DNA from: Progne subis subis
Taxonomy: Eukaryota > Chordata > Aves > Passeriformes > Hirundinidae
Direction of reading: 5' to 3'
Length of the DNA: 64,000 nucleotides
Assembly (NCBI GenBank): GCA_022316685.1
Contig: JAKJHU010000039.1
Location: forward strand, 6,300,532 to 6,364,531
A program made the translations under genes and the position numbers. How positions within the stretch are numbered: position 1 is the first letter of the stretch; every line of letters begins with the position of its first letter. Shown one piece after another: positions 1 to 37,572 of this stretch. The notes under the pieces were generated by a model. The model saw only the letters and a list, made by a program, of their open reading frames with translations. It had not been told where the DNA came from and ran no database searches.

Positions 1-118
1 TGCCGTGCGGTGCCGGGCGCTGAGCGCGTTCCCCACGGGCGGGCACACACACGGACCCGCGTCCTGCGGGCTCCCGGGCGGAACTCAGCCCACGCTGCCG
101 GCCGTGGAGGTGCGGAGG

Positions 119-154
119 GGTGTGTGTCTGTGTGTCTGTGTGTCTGTGTGTGTG
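119..154. repeat. GT-rich simple repeat
   Basis: A short run of TG and TGTC units lies about 1.4 kb upstream of the EGLN3 start codon. It looks like an ordinary microsatellite. Confidence 0.8.
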
Positions 155-839
155 CGGACTGCGCGGGGCCGCCCGGGACAGCACGGGGGCCGCCGGGCAG
201 GATGGATGCCCTCGGCACACGGACGGCTGCGGGGCTGTCTGGTATCGGTAACTTCACAGACACCGACTTAGGCACGGCTGCCCTGCCCCGTGGCCGCAGA
301 CAGCAGCTCTCCGCACCGTGACTTTGCTTTGGTTTTGTTTTTTGTGGAGGCTTCTCTTGTCTGTTTAGCACATGCGGGGCATGTCGCGTGTGTGAGCGGA
401 GTTGAGTGGCTGTCTGCGGTTCCCTCTCCGGAGGCATTTTACGTGAAAGCATGCTGCAAGTCGAAACAGACCCGACAGCGACCGCGGCACCACACTTCGC
501 GGCCGGCCGATGCAGGGAGTGTCACCGGCAAGGTGTCACGCGGGGGAAAGGCGAGTTTTGGTTCGGAACGAAGTTTATCACGGTTTGACCGCAGCTGTCC
601 CGTCGTGGCACGAAGCCGCCCACGGTCCGGGAGGTGATTCCTGCTACCAGAGCCAAGCGACCTGGCGGGCCCTTTGAGATGAAATCCAGTGAAGTGCTAT
701 TTTGCTGTGCAAACCTTTTGTAAAGCAGTGCGTTCGTCGCCCAGAAGAGCTCTATCTGCCGCTTAATGCAACAGTTCCGTTTGGTGCTGAAACTGCCGCT
801 GCGGTAGCCGGAGGTAAGAGACGGCCGGAGAGCCCCGGC

Positions 840-1235
840 GCGGCATTGGCAAACTTCACGTGTACTATTCCAAGAGCTCCGGAGCGGCGAGGCCGCCGAG
901 GAGAGGCGCGGTGCCCGCGGCCCGGCGGGCCCTGGCGGGGGTCGCAGCCGACATGCCGCGGGAGAATTCCTCAATGGCGCTGCCCACGCCCCCTCCGGGG
1001 GCGCGCGAGACCGCCGGCCACGCCCCCCCGCGCACGTGTGGGAGCCCTCGCCGCGCGTCCCCCCGCGGGCCGGCCCCGCCCCGCCCCACGCCATTGGCCG
1101 TCCGGGCCGCCGCGGGCGGGGAGGGGGCGGGGCGATGCGCCGCGCCGGGCGGCCCCGCCCACGTGCGGCGGCGCGAGCACACATCCCGCACGTAGCCGGC
1201 GTATTAATCAGCGCGGGGCCATCTGCCGCCCTCCT
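840..1235 (+). promoter_or_regulatory. EGLN3: Probable EGLN3 core promoter with HIF/E-box cores
   Basis: Inverted CCAAT boxes (ATTGG) lie at 845-849 and 1093-1097. GC boxes are frequent between 1075 and 1160. Palindromic CACGTG cores occur at 857-862, 1033-1038 and 1160-1165, and CACGT (ACGTG on the other strand) at 1189-1193. A TATA-like TATTAAT sits at 1202-1208, which would place a start of transcription near 1230. ACGTG is the core of hypoxia response elements, and EGLN3 is a classical HIF target. CACGTG is also a general E-box and occurs easily in CpG islands, so function is inferred. No ATG occurs between 1230 and the coding start at 1536. Confidence 0.6.
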
Positions 1236-1535
1236 CACCGCGGGCGGGGGCTGCCCGCGCCCTTCCCGCACGCCCCGGGGCGCTCCCGCACACTGCTGCG
1301 CCGCCAGCGGCAGTAGCGGCGGCTCAGGGCTTCGGCAGCACCGCCGCTCCCGCAGCGCCGGGCCGCGGTGCGCAGCCGAGCCCGCGGCGGCGAAAGTTTT
1401 CCCTCGCCTCGCCTGGTCCCGCGCCGCGGCGGAGCCCCCTGCCCGGCTCGGCCTGGAGCGCACGGCGGCCCGACGGGGCATCGCCTCTCCGCGCGGGCGC
1501 CGGCGGAGCGGCGGCGCGCCCGTCCCCGCCGCGCC

Positions 1536-26440
<24,905 letters not shown>

Positions 26441-28900
26441 TCAACTGTTCACGAACTCTTTGTGAGGAAATAAGATCCCAAAGATGACTTCTATTTCCAG
26501 CAAATAAGGGCAGAACATTTTATGCACAAGAATGCACCAGTTGTGTCTAGAATGTGCATCTTACGCTGATGGTACTTAAGACAGCCGTCTGTCGTGCTGC
26601 TTCTGGCAGAAGAAAGACTTGTTTGCTCCTTGCCTTTTGCTGGAAAAAATAACCAGGGTTTAAAAAAAAAAAGTGTGTGATACTCAAGCCTAGTAGTAGT
26701 GGCTCAGCCAATTGGCTTTTGATCACTCTTGTAACTAAGATAATGGTCATTGGAACTAGTGGTAAAAAACTGAGTCTTACTTGCACTTTATGGGGAAAAA
26801 AAATTCTAGTTCAATGAGAAGAAGCCTTGCAAGTTTAAAATCAGTTGGCAGACTGCTGACAGGCACAGAGAGATACTGGCCATGGGAAATATTAAATTGG
26901 ATATTTGTAGAGTGTCATTTTATATTCTGTCCCAAACAGACCTGTTGATGTATTGTTCATCATTTTGCTGCACAGAACATTGGTTCAACTCTTCAGTAAC
27001 ATGACTTCCCAGATGTTTGTTTACACAATCATCACGTTTTCTGGATTTTGTTTGCTCTTCAAGAGGCACATTCTAGCTGTGCAGCTGTACTGCCCTTTGT
27101 GTCCCAGGACTGAGGGTGAAAGTAGTTATGTATCTGTTCACAGCTTCATAAAACCTTTTTTTTTCCTGTTTGGAGCAGGATGGGTTGTATGTTTTCCATT
27201 TTCACAGTTGGGTGAAGCAGCTGTTTTCTCCGAAAAGTCTGGTAAACTTGGAAGGCTTGTGGCACACAATGCATTGTCCCCCAATGCCAGTGATATGTAG
27301 AGAGGTGTTTGCTTTGCAACTTCTCCATCTGCTATGCTCTGTGTGACATGGGTAGGAATCTGAAAGGAAAAGATGTGTCTGGCAGTCTGACAAATATATG
27401 ATAAAAAATGAGTAACTTAGACTTGATTTTGCTGCATATTCTTAGTGAACACAGGTGTTTAATTTTGCATGCATATGTAGTTTGAATGGAACTGCAATTC
27501 CGTTTCAATTGATCTGTGATGCCAGGTTACTACTACTGCTGTGCCTAAGCTATAAGATCAGAGTTATTCAATGGCAGAGCACACTTTTTTTTCCTCCATT
27601 ATTTTTTTTAAACTTACTAGACTCAATGAGTAACTGGTGACCTAAACTGGTGTCTAAACTTCTACAACCAGCACTTACTATGCAGTTCAGAATAGCTCTT
27701 AATGAAGCTGGGAGCTGGCAGTGGATGTATTTATCACTCACACTAATTGTTCTCAACCTACACTTACTTGCATTCATTTTTCTCATGCTGTCAGTGTGTA
27801 TGTCAGGCCCTACTAAATGTTCCAGATAGGTGCCCCCTTCAGTGTCCCATATTTTCCTGTGCCACCTGCCCATGGTGGTGAAAGTGGTCTGTCTGAACCA
27901 CTGGCCCCTGCTTCCCTGCACTCTGCTGATCTCTCGTGCTGTGATGGGGCTGCACTTGAGCTAGGGAATGGAAGGATGGTGTGCAATGGCAGTTGTTAAA
28001 TGCTAGTGACAGAAAGGTAACAGCTGCATAGGACAGAAAAGAAATAACTTTTCATGACGTACAAAAAATGATAATAGAAAATGGAGTATTTTTAAAACAT
28101 TTTTTTATATTAAAGAAAAAGAAAAGCTGAGCATCCTTCAGCCTGCCCGTGAATGCTGAATGTAAATACAGCAGTGCTAAGAAACCCCTTATTCTCTCTG
28201 GCTTCTCACAGAGCTCCAGCTGCGATCTTATAGGCCTGACCACTGTGCACCTTAAGAGAGGAATATGAGGGAACATGTGTGACTAATATTCTTACGACTC
28301 AAGACTAGAAAAAGACAAAGGACATGATAAATGTCCTTTACTGTTAGGAGAAACGTTATTCTACTACAGTTGCTTCTAAGTAACACACCAGAGACTTGAA
28401 GAAAACTTACTGATAACTTGAAATTCTCATTCTGAAATGTTCATGTGGGAGATGAAAGAGTTTGGGCTCTTCCTTGAGAGTGAGGTAACCCTTTGAAATG
28501 TGAGAGGTGTTGGAAAAGATAGGATTACTATTTAGAGAAGGTGATGGGATACAACCTGTTGTCTTACTATGCAAAGTTGATAATGGCACATAAATTTGAA
28601 ACTCCCACAGTGATTTTAAAAGGTGGAAAACCAGATAAAACAGAGGAAATACTATTTTGCCTCTAGAAGCTGTAACCTTAAAAATGAACTAGAAAGCATT
28701 GCTGGTACACATCTTACTGGAGCCTGGAACAGTGGAAAAACAATGTGATGTAAGGGGAAAAGCTTTGTGTAAGGGCTGAAAAAGTAAGGTACTTCCGTTA
28801 TCACTGTTGCTGCCGCCAGGTTTTGCAGTGGTCAGCAACGTGTGTGGTGAATGGAGCAGTATAGTTGCATTTGTTGTAAATAAAGTACATATTTTTATTT
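26441..28900 (+). other. EGLN3: EGLN3 3' UTR (inferred)
   Basis: The sequence from the stop codon to the first good AATAAA on this strand is about 2.4 kb of AT-rich DNA without a recognised repeat. I place the transcript end near 28900. No transcript evidence is available, so the extent is inferred. Shorter forms are possible, since weaker AATAAG and AATACA hexamers occur earlier. Confidence 0.6.
28879..28884 (+). terminator. EGLN3: Probable EGLN3 polyadenylation signal AATAAA
   Basis: A canonical AATAAA is followed by a T-rich stretch (gtacatatttttattttta) suited to cleavage about 15-20 bases downstream. It is the first canonical hexamer on this strand after the EGLN3 stop codon that I found. 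Confidence 0.65.
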
Positions 28901-28905
28901 TTAGC

Positions 28906-31900
28906 CAGTATCTTCCTCATCTATATTACATATATATAAGACAGAGCAATTATTCTGTGGCAGAGTGTTGTCTTTATTAACACTTATAATCAAGTGCAAA
29001 AAAGTGAGGGCTTGAGAGCTTGAAACCAATTCCTGAGTCCTCTGTTTCAGATCTCTACTCTGTTTCCAGTGAGACAATCTCCTTGAAGAAGCTGTAGTTT
29101 AGTTTGGGGTGGGGTCTAGGGTGTGCTGGTCATCTAGGAATACACAGGTGTCATTGTTTCCTGCATGGATTTATCTTGCCTGTCTCTAGAATTGTTGCAA
29201 ACTGCTCAGTAAGAATGCAATTGTCTGTGTGAGGGAAGCAGGCTGCTACAGTGAGGAGGGTATTTCGAAGAGGCTTTTTCCTCGTGTTTTGTCTTCAAAG
29301 CAATCTGTTTAAATTAAATGGCTAAACAGCACTTGTCAGCCAGTTGTGAAAAAGAATGCTTTCTCTAAGGCATTTAGGTTTGAATCCTCCAAAAATTCTG
29401 GTTTGATATATATATTTTTTTTAATCTTTAGGTAATGTGCCTTCCTTGTTCTTACCTGTGAAGATGTTTCATGCTGCACATGCATGTCATGTTTTTGATG
29501 GCTCTTTAAAAAACATGGTTGCCTTGTCAATTGCATGGGAAAAATGTGCAGAGCCACTAAGCTGCAATTTTCAACCGGAGTTTTTTGTTGTGCAGGGAGG
29601 AAAAAAGGCCAGGAGACAGTGCTGAAAATCAAGAGACTGTTTTATTCTTAAACCTGTGATCACTGGCCTTTTGAGCAAAGTAGCCTCTAATAAATCTTTT
29701 TCTCTAGATTACTTCTGGTTCTATGAAAAATGACTTCTATGAAATAGTGTCTAAAAAGTTCCACTCTTTTTTTCCCTTCTATTTTTAAACAGTTTTAGTC
29801 CTTTGTGTTTTTTAAAATGTCAGAATATATTATATGTATTTCTTGTTGTTGCAAAATATCTGGCTCTAACACCTCTTGCACCTAGAAGAAAATGTGTCTA
29901 TTTGCAGGCAAATGACTAGTTCTGCTTTGATTGTGATGTACTCCCAGCAGATATCTGAGAGTGAGTTATGATTACATCTTCTCTTGTCAGGTTGTATGCT
30001 GGTCAACAATGCTGGCACTTTGCATTGGATTCATATAGAGACCCCTAGTAGTATTTTACCACACATTGCATTTTGTGTTCCTGTTACTATTAAAAAAAAT
30101 GTCGCAGGAGTCAATAAACACTGGGTCTTGTTAAACACTGTCCTGTGCAAATCTCTTCAGTCTTGTGTCTTACTGTGGCCAGGGATGCAAGGGGTGGGTG
30201 CAGTGCCATGCAGCTGCATGTAGGGTGACACTGAAAGCTGTATCCACAACTGTCTTCTACTGTTGGAGAGATCTTTTTCTGTTGCCCTTGGCTTGGCACA
30301 CTTCCTTGGTCACTTCCTGCTATTTTCAAGTTATTTACCTAGCTAGTGACCCTCTTCTTGAAATGCCTATTTGTTTTCACGCTCCTGTTGAACCAGATAA
30401 CATTCTCACGATTCAATTGTTGTCTGATAAGTTTTATTTTTAACAGTGTTCACATCCTCCCCCTGCTACTTTTCCAGTCCAAATCCCACAGTTTACTCCT
30501 GCGGCTGTGTGGGAGACCTCCTCACTCCCACTAACAGTGCAGTTGAATGAAATCCAGGGCATTTTCACTCGTTTGGTAGAGCTGTGAACTTTCTGATTCC
30601 TTTGCAATCTTATGAATAGTGAGAATTTCCCTTTTCCTATTTAAAATACGGTTTCTATCATGGATGGCTTGGATTTGACTTGTGGGTTGTTTTTGTTACA
30701 GACAGAAGAGATGTCTAAATAATTTGCCATTTGTTTAAGCATTTCTTTTAGACTGAGGAGTTCTTGGAGCATGGGGAGAAGACCTATGGAAAGCAGAGGG
30801 GTTTCTCTTCTGAGCTTGCTCTGCAGAGAGTAAAGGTTTGTAGGGACAGCTTGAGGAGAAGCTGGCTGTTGGCCATCCAGCTGCCAAGGACTTTGAACTC
30901 TGACTAAACTTTCTCTAAGCAAATACGTTTGCAGTAATTGTTATCTTACAGCTATTTAGGGGTTTCTTTCCTCCCCCACCTACCCAAAGGGATATGGCTA
31001 AATATATTTGCACTGACAATTCTCATGACTCTTGAGAATGCATCTGATATTAGAGGTTTCACTGAAAATTGCAAAGAAGCATGACAGTGGAAGAGAGGTT
31101 AGTAAAAAATGATTCCCCTTTCCCACATGATGTTGTCTCTATGGAGTACTTCCACTTCAGAGAGTTGGTTAAAACTTCCATTCTCTTCCACAAGGCATAG
31201 TTTTTTATCTGTCTTGTGGAAAGCAAGGATAATTTCATCTGCATGTGTGCTTATTTTAAACAAAGCTGGAGATGCTAAATAAACCACACTGGGTCAGCTG
31301 CAGTCAACAGCAGTTCTTAAGTGGTGGCAAACAGAGTCAATGCCAGCATGCCCAGTACTCCTTCGCTGGGCACCCACTTCTTCCTGCTAGAGAGGAGGAA
31401 GTTTGTGATCCCTGATCTTAGCTAACACCCTGGACCTGATTTGACAGGAGGGGAGTCAAGAGTGGAACTGGCTCTTGAAAGCCTGCTCTGTGTGGGGCTG
31501 GTGAGAAGCGTGGAAAGAAAGACCCTGTAGTCCAAACTAGTAGAGCTCTGAAAAATCACTTGTGGTTACATGGGTACACAGCTCCCATCAGAGGGAGCAG
31601 AGCAGAGAAATTGCTTCAAAAACCAGGCTCAAGTTACCCCCAAGAAGAGTGCCCAGTTCTGAGACCACAGCATGGGAGCCCATGCAGAGACATCACTCCT
31701 GCTCTTCAGGATGAGTTATCCCTTCCCTGGCAAGGATGTCGAGTTGTTAAAGTGGATGAGAGAAGATGGTTACTGTCATTGTGCTCTTTTGCTAAACCAA
31801 GTTGATTAGCTTCCTAAAAGGGACTCGGCATTCCTCTGCAGCACCCAGAGGTTGTCTGTCAGGGACACAGTGCTGATCCACCTTGTGCCTGGGAATAGTC

Positions 31901-32892
31901 TGGTTAGAATGCTCGTGGAGGGTTGATGTGGCAGTGCCAGCAGGTTGCTTTTACTGAACACTATTTCAAGCTGGCTTTGACATCTGTCTTGGCTATACAG
32001 ATGTTCAGTGGATGACCTGTGCTCATGGCTGTGATAGCCGGTAACACACCACCCCATGCTCTAAGCAAGGGAGAAAATGCCCTCTGTTAAGAGGTACCAG
32101 CCACTTCTTTTATAAGAAGAAAAAAAATGAAGGAAGAAAGAAGAAGAAAAAAAGGACATCTGAACAAACAATTAATTGTCAAAGGAAGAGTCTTAACAGA
32201 CTTAAGCTCGGCTGTCTTCAGAGAATTTTTGAAAGCATTCTGCAAACGCTTCTGTTTCAAAGCTTATGCTCCTTTATCTATGAGAAGCTAAACACTGGCT
32301 AATTCTTTAATTAGTTCCCAACAAGATGTTTTTCTCTGTAGCCAAGGCTTGCTACAGGATAATTATGTCTTTAGTTTAAAAACAAGTGTCAATACAGAAG
32401 GCTGTTTGGATTTTTCTTTCCTTGCATGTTTTATTTTGCCTTCTACTTATCTCCTAGTCTCTTCAGTCTCACCTGCAATCTCTTTCCTTGATTTGGGAAA
32501 GGTTGATTACTTTATTTTTAGCTCCCGGTGCTGCATGAATGGACACGATGGAGCCAAGCCAGTGCTGTGGTCTGGGTGCGATTGTACGAGTGCAGTGCTT
32601 GGGTCTCTTCCAGGGCCAAGGAGATGGAGGAACCTGAGCCATCATCAGTTAAGCAGCTCAGCTTCTTAAACTGTAATAACCATGTGGCCGTGGGTACCCA
32701 AGAGCTGCACTGCATGCCAAAGATCTGCCTTTGGAGCTTCCCAACCTCCTGCCTAGAACCACAGTCATCTACATTTATTTTAGCAGAGTTCCCGAGCACC
32801 AACAGATCTCAGGCTAGTTTGTCAAGAGCTGCTTAAGTCTTGGTGGGGCTGAGCGCAACCAAATCTCCTAGGTCTGAGTCCCACGTGGATCC
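28906..32892. other. Intergenic spacer, first part
   Basis: No gene, RNA gene or clear transposon is recognised. A short TA repeat sits near 28930. A purine-rich patch lies at about 32110-32160. Confidence 0.5.
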
Positions 32893-33443
32893 TGTGGTTT
32901 AACCCCAGCCAGCAACCAAGTACTGCACAGCTGCTCACTCCCCCACCAGCTGGACTGTGGAGAAGATCAAAAGGGTAAAAGATGGAAAATTCGTAGGTTG
33001 AGATAAACATGGAAAAGGGAAGGCAAAAGCTGTGCACACTAGCAAAGCAAAATATGAAGTCACTGCTCCCCATGGCAGGCAGGTATTCAGCCATCTCCAG
33101 GAGAGCAGGGCCCCATCAAGTGTAACAGTGACTTGTGAAGACACACACCATCACTCCAAATGCCCCACTCTTCCTCCTCCTTCTCCCCACCTTATATACT
33201 GAGCATGATGTTGTGTGGTCTGGAATATCCCTTTGGTCACTTAGGGTCACCTGTCCTGGCTGTGTCTCCTCCCAGGTACCCCCAGCCCCCTTGCCGGTGT
33301 AGCAGAAGCAGAAAAGGTCTAAACTGAGCATTGCTCAGTGATAACAAAAACATCTCCGTGTTATCAAACCTGTGTTCAGCACAATTCCACAACAGCTGCT
33401 GTGAAGAAAATTATCTACCCCAGCCAAAGCCAGCACTGAGACA
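32893..33443 (-). mobile_element. Solo LTR of an avian endogenous retrovirus, reverse orientation
   Basis: On the - strand the 551-bp unit begins TGTCTCAGTGCTGG and ends GGGGTTAAACCACA, so it has TG...CA-type ends. An upstream stretch GGATATTCCAGACCACAC and a TATA box in CTCAGTATATAAGG (around 33193) lie in the expected LTR order. It closely resembles an LTR family I remember from passerine and other neoavian genomes (TguLTR5-like; the name is from memory). No internal viral genes flank it, so it is a solo LTR. No target-site duplication is visible, which suggests age. It could act as a promoter in the leftward direction. Confidence 0.75.
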
Positions 33444-33789
33444 AAAACAGGAGGGAGAGGGATTGACCCCTCTACCCTTCTCTGACCCCTCTCTGTGAGT
33501 GCATGGATGCAGGATGCCAAAGGTCAGACACCAGGCTTACCCGAGGAGAGTCAGACTGGCTTCATTTATCCCGCAGGAGAAGATCCTCAGTGTTAGGCTG
33601 CACAGTATGTTCGTGTGATGAGGGAGCAGTGTGACCTTTCTGTTGAACCTGTTGAAGTTACATTTCTGAGGGAATGAATATCTTTTCATTGATTCAAGAG
33701 GGAATTTGTGTGAACCTGGATATTGTGGCTTCTGTCTTCAAGAAAGATGTGGAAAAAAATGTTCCCCTCTCAGTCCACTGGAAAAAGGT

Positions 33790-34140
33790 ATGATCAGAGA
33801 CCTACAAACTAACCTGTGAGGACAAACTAAAAGATCTGGTACTGTTCCTTCCGGGGACAAGGAGAGTGGGAAGACAAGTGAAAGAGGAAGTAAAAGCATA
33901 AGGGTATTAAAATACAGGAAATGTTACTGCAAAGAGTAAGGAAGTAGTTTGTTCTCTATACCTGTGATGTATAACACACAAATAATGGGATAAAACTGGA
34001 GCAAGGAAGTTACAAATAATTTGTTGGGAAAAGCTTTCTTATGGCTGGGATGCTGAACCACTGGAGTGCCTGAAGATGTTGTGGAGTTGCCCTTACCAGA
34101 GATTTGGTTGGAGAAATGTCTGCCAGGAATGAGGTAAGTT
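33790..34140 (+). mobile_element. Decayed CR1-like LINE fragment, forward
   Basis: Several spaced segments match the order of a CR1 3' region. GAGGACAAACTAAAAGATCTGG lies near 33820 (CR1: ...GAGGCTCAAAGAGCTGGG). GGGATGCTGAACCACTGGAGTGCCTGAAGATGTTGTGGAGT follows near 34050 (CR1: ...GGCACTGGAACAGGTTGCCC..GAAGTTGTGGA). The CR1 tail itself is missing. The divergence implies an old insertion, and the limits are rough. Confidence 0.5.
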
Positions 34141-36025
34141 GAAGTGATTTTTTTTTTTTCTTGGAGCAACAAGTAAGGACCAACCTGGCTAAATGACATG
34201 ATCTGTGTCATGGCAACATAAGTATTATTTTGGAAATTACATGGTCAAGGAATCCCATGAAGGGAAGAAGTTGTCTTCCAGTAAAGGTAATAGAGACCAC
34301 TACCATGCATTGTTGCAGGACTAGACCAGGGCTGCCCTTCCCCAGGAGTGAAGTTCAGCCCAACCCTGTCATGAGCAGGTGTTCTCCCCTGCCCTTTTAT
34401 TTCTGTCGTGAAGCACTTGCAATAGGCACGCACTGCACAGCAGGCTGGCCTTGGTGAGTGCCCCAGCAGGGGGATCCTGCTGCCTGGCACTGCTCTGTGC
34501 TGAGCAGCACCTCTCTTCTTCCTGGGCAGCAAAGAGCTGAACACACCTTTTCCGCAGCAACGAGGCATTGGTATCTCCTTTTGAACCTGCTTGTTCTAAG
34601 ATAGTTCATGCAGGTTACATTTATTCTCTTATTTATTATCCAAGTCTAAAGCTGTGCATTCTGCTCATCCTCTTTTTCATGTCTCAAATTCAAGAATTGC
34701 AATCCTGAGTGTGATGCCCCTTTGTATCTAGACTCAAGGTATTGTAGGAAGCAACTTCCTCCTGTCCAGAACAGCCATGAAGCTGGTTGGGTGCTCTGTT
34801 TCCTAGGAAATGTGCTATAGGTTGTCTTCAATCAATCACTGGTAATGGAAATAATATTGGAGGAAAAAAAGGAATGATGAAATATACAGTGGGGTATCAG
34901 AAGTTAGCCTTTGGGGGCATATGGCTTTAAAGGCAGGAACCTCCCCTCTCTTCACAAGTTCATGTTCTGATTAAAAAGAATGTGTCTGAGAGTCAGTGTT
35001 TGCTATGTCCATTGAACATTTTCTCCACTTTGTAAACCCATATTACTTTCCAAATATATTTTAAGTAATTCTCAGCTGAGTCATTAATTCGCATATCTGA
35101 AAGGACTCAAGTTAACTAATGTGAACATAAAGTCAACCACCTTGAATATCAGTACTTGAGCCTAGATATGTTTATTATTAATATTAAATACTATGAGTAG
35201 TTTTTGTAGACCTTTCTTTCACTTTTAAAACTGGCAGTTCATCAAAATTTTATATAAGGTTGGAACCTATACTATTGTTACTGCTATAAACATGTTAATA
35301 TCATAAGCTAAACATTTTCCCTTTATTGTTAGTGTATTTCCTTTGCTTAGCCTATGTGACTGTGCCCAGGGAACACATGAAATCGTTGGAATCTCAGCTT
35401 CCTTTCATTCCCCTTGTCAGCAAATCATGACTTTAAGTTGTAGACGAGGCCGTTTTGGAGGACAAGGGGTTGTTCCCAGCCCCTGCAGCTGGCATTCCTT
35501 CCCCAAGCTGGCTTGGTGTTTAGAAGGGATGGATCCCTCTGCCATCCCCACTGGCCAGAGCACCCATGCCAGCACCCTGACCAGCATTATGCTGTGCAGC
35601 AGAACAATGGAGTCTTCTCCCCTGCCATCTTAAGACTTAAGTCTCAATTTGCTATGTCCACCTCTGATTTCAAGGTTTCTGTGCTATTGTATTTATGCTC
35701 CGTCTTCTGAGAGTTGAGGAATAGATGAAATCACCCCAGCTCTGAAGATCACCCTGTTTCACCACCCAGACCTGTTCTTCTGCAGCAGCAACCCCATGGT
35801 GGGTTTCTATAAGGGCTTCCTTGGGCAGGCTGAGGCTCCTCAGTGCCTTTGACACCCATGCAGGGCTGCAGATGCAGGGTCAGCATGTGGCCTCCCATTC
35901 TCAGGAAATACAGACTGGAGAGTCCTGCCCAGGCCTGGAAAATGCAGCATCTGCCACAGCATCCTAGGCATTGCACAGCTTAGGCCTTGCTGCCTCAGGA
36001 GGAGGCTCACAAAGCGCTTTTCATG
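34141..36025. other. Intergenic spacer, second part
   Basis: No gene recognised. 35340-36020 is relatively GC-rich, with short ORFs on both strands and no familiar motif. 34980-35330 is AT-rich with no repeats. Confidence 0.5.
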
Positions 36026-36170
36026 GTGGCCCTGAGATTGGCTCAGCTGGTCAGAGCATGGCACTAGTTACACCAAGGCTGTGGGTCCAATGCTTGTAGG
36101 GGCCATTCACTAAGGAGCTGGAATCAATGGTCCTTGTGGGTCCCTTCCAACTTAGACTATTCTGTGATCT
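36026..36170 (+). mobile_element. tRNA-derived SINE with CR1 tail (TguSINE1-like)
   Basis: The 5' part is a decayed tRNA: ATTGGCTCAGCTGGTCAGAGCATGG matches a tRNA-Ile D-arm with the RNA polymerase III box A. A degraded box B (GTGGGTCCAATGCT) follows, and then GGGGCCATTCAC. The 3' part is a CR1 tail, TCCTTGTGGGTCCCTTCCAAC followed by ATTCTGTGATCT. This build is that of the tRNA-Ile SINE known from zebra finch and other songbirds (from memory). The box B damage suggests an inactive copy. No clear target-site duplication was seen. Confidence 0.82.
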
Positions 36171-37239
36171 AAGAAAAACATGAGGGATGGGGATGGCTGT
36201 ACAGAACCCTCAGCAGAGTGACACTGGGACTGCAGGCTCTCCTCTGCCCATAAATGCCTTGTTCTTGGTTATTACCTGTGAGTTTGCAATGGAATCTGAT
36301 TTTAGGCTTTTCTGCATGCTTTCAAAAATTCTTCAAATGGATTTATTCCTCCTCAGCTTCTCTCAAGCTGAATTCAAGCATTTCTTCTTGGTCTTTTCTC
36401 CTCCCTTGAAGGCATACCTCCAAGCACCACTTCTGCCAGATCCTGGTGCCATCTGGAAGCACAGCACCATACTCTCCAGCCCCAGCAGCTGCTGAACACC
36501 AAAGGAATGCTTAAAAATTAATCCAAAACTTGTATTTGTAATTAAAAGTGCTTAATTGTTGGTGCACAGCCCAGAAAGTCTACGTGGGTTCGGTAAATAC
36601 TCTCCACGTTATTTAATAAATGACTTTACAAAGAGCTAAATACAGCTACAGAATCATTAGGTTAACTGGGCAGTAATTTACAGGCATGAGGTGGAACCCC
36701 CTTTCTGCATGGGTCTCCTAGGGAAGAAGGAAAAAAACCTCTTTCCTCCCAGGACAGAGAGGTTTAAATCAATCCGAGTTTAAAAAACAGTGCAGGCACC
36801 AAATGGTGAAAGTAGTGGGTATGTCTTGAAGACCTTTGGAGCAGTCGAGGAAACAGCCCAGGACTGAGTGTCACCCCAAAGTGTTTGCTTACCATTAGGG
36901 CCAAATTATCCCAGACTTGACCTGACACACCAGTCAAGCCAAATATGTTAATTGACATTTCACTTGCTAAACGCTCTCCCAGTTTGCCCTGGAAGTAGTG
37001 GCATCCATATGTGCAAAGAGGGTTTTTGACTCACTCCCCACCATGTGTGTGATCTTAGTTGTGCTTTATACTGTCTCATTTTCTGCCCTTAAAAAAACCC
37101 TAGCTAGAAGGCAAGCCCTAGTTTTAGGCAGGAGCTGGCAAAATGCAGCAAAACCCAGGGGAGATGAGCTATGGAGGGAACAGGAGAGTTGCCCAAAGCA
37201 GTATCTTCCAGTTTGTCAGCATGTGCTCCTTTGATTTAG
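36171..37239. other. Intergenic spacer upstream of the matrilin relic
   Basis: I looked here for the missing 5' half of the von Willebrand A domain and for a matrilin signal peptide and found neither. No other feature is recognised. Confidence 0.5.
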
Positions 37240-37572
37240 ACAGCATCCCAGCGATTCAGGGCCTGTGAGAGGACTGGCCATGCAGTACCCTGTGAACGTG
37301 GCCTTCACCATGCAGGAGGGCATGCACGCCCTGCACAATGAGATCCCCTGCCTCGCCTTCTTTGTGAAGGACCATGTCACTGTGGTGGCCACCCAGGCCT
37401 GGAACCCAGGCTGCTGTCAAGATAATACTCCATGGACTTCCAGCAGGCAGACATGAATTCACTGTGGGCCACGGCTTCACAGCTGCTGGAAGAACATGCC
37501 TTCCTGTTGGAGTCCTTTGAGCTCATGAGGCAGCTGAGGAAACAATTCCAGGACAAACTCTCTAGTGTGTGA
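37240..37572 (+). pseudogene. Matrilin-like relic: second half of a von Willebrand A domain exon
   Basis: After an AG at 37238-37239 the frame reads GPVRGLAMQYPVNVAF, then MHALHNEIPCLAFFVKDHV. This follows the matrilin pattern TGxAIxYAxNxAF...P+ (recalled). The conserved VTDGRPQD block is shortened to VKD. A frameshift follows between about 37360 and 37430. The second frame (TAC at about 37422 onwards) reads DFQQADMNSL, then LLEEHAFLLESFELMRQL and FQDKL, the matrilin RADMxSLR..EEHVF.VESF.LI..FQ+KLC pattern. The closing Cys is Ser, and TGA follows at 37570-37572. Matrilins are extracellular cartilage and matrix adaptor proteins. The deletion, frameshift, lost Cys and stop show it is not functional as read. 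Which matrilin it came from is open. Confidence 0.75.

Noticed and set aside
36026..36100. Functional tRNA-Ile gene
   Set aside because: The tRNA part is mutated in the T-arm region and runs straight into a CR1 tail, as in a SINE.
37265..37456. 63-codon frame as an intact small gene
   Set aside because: It is one frame of the broken von Willebrand A relic. The match continues in another frame downstream.
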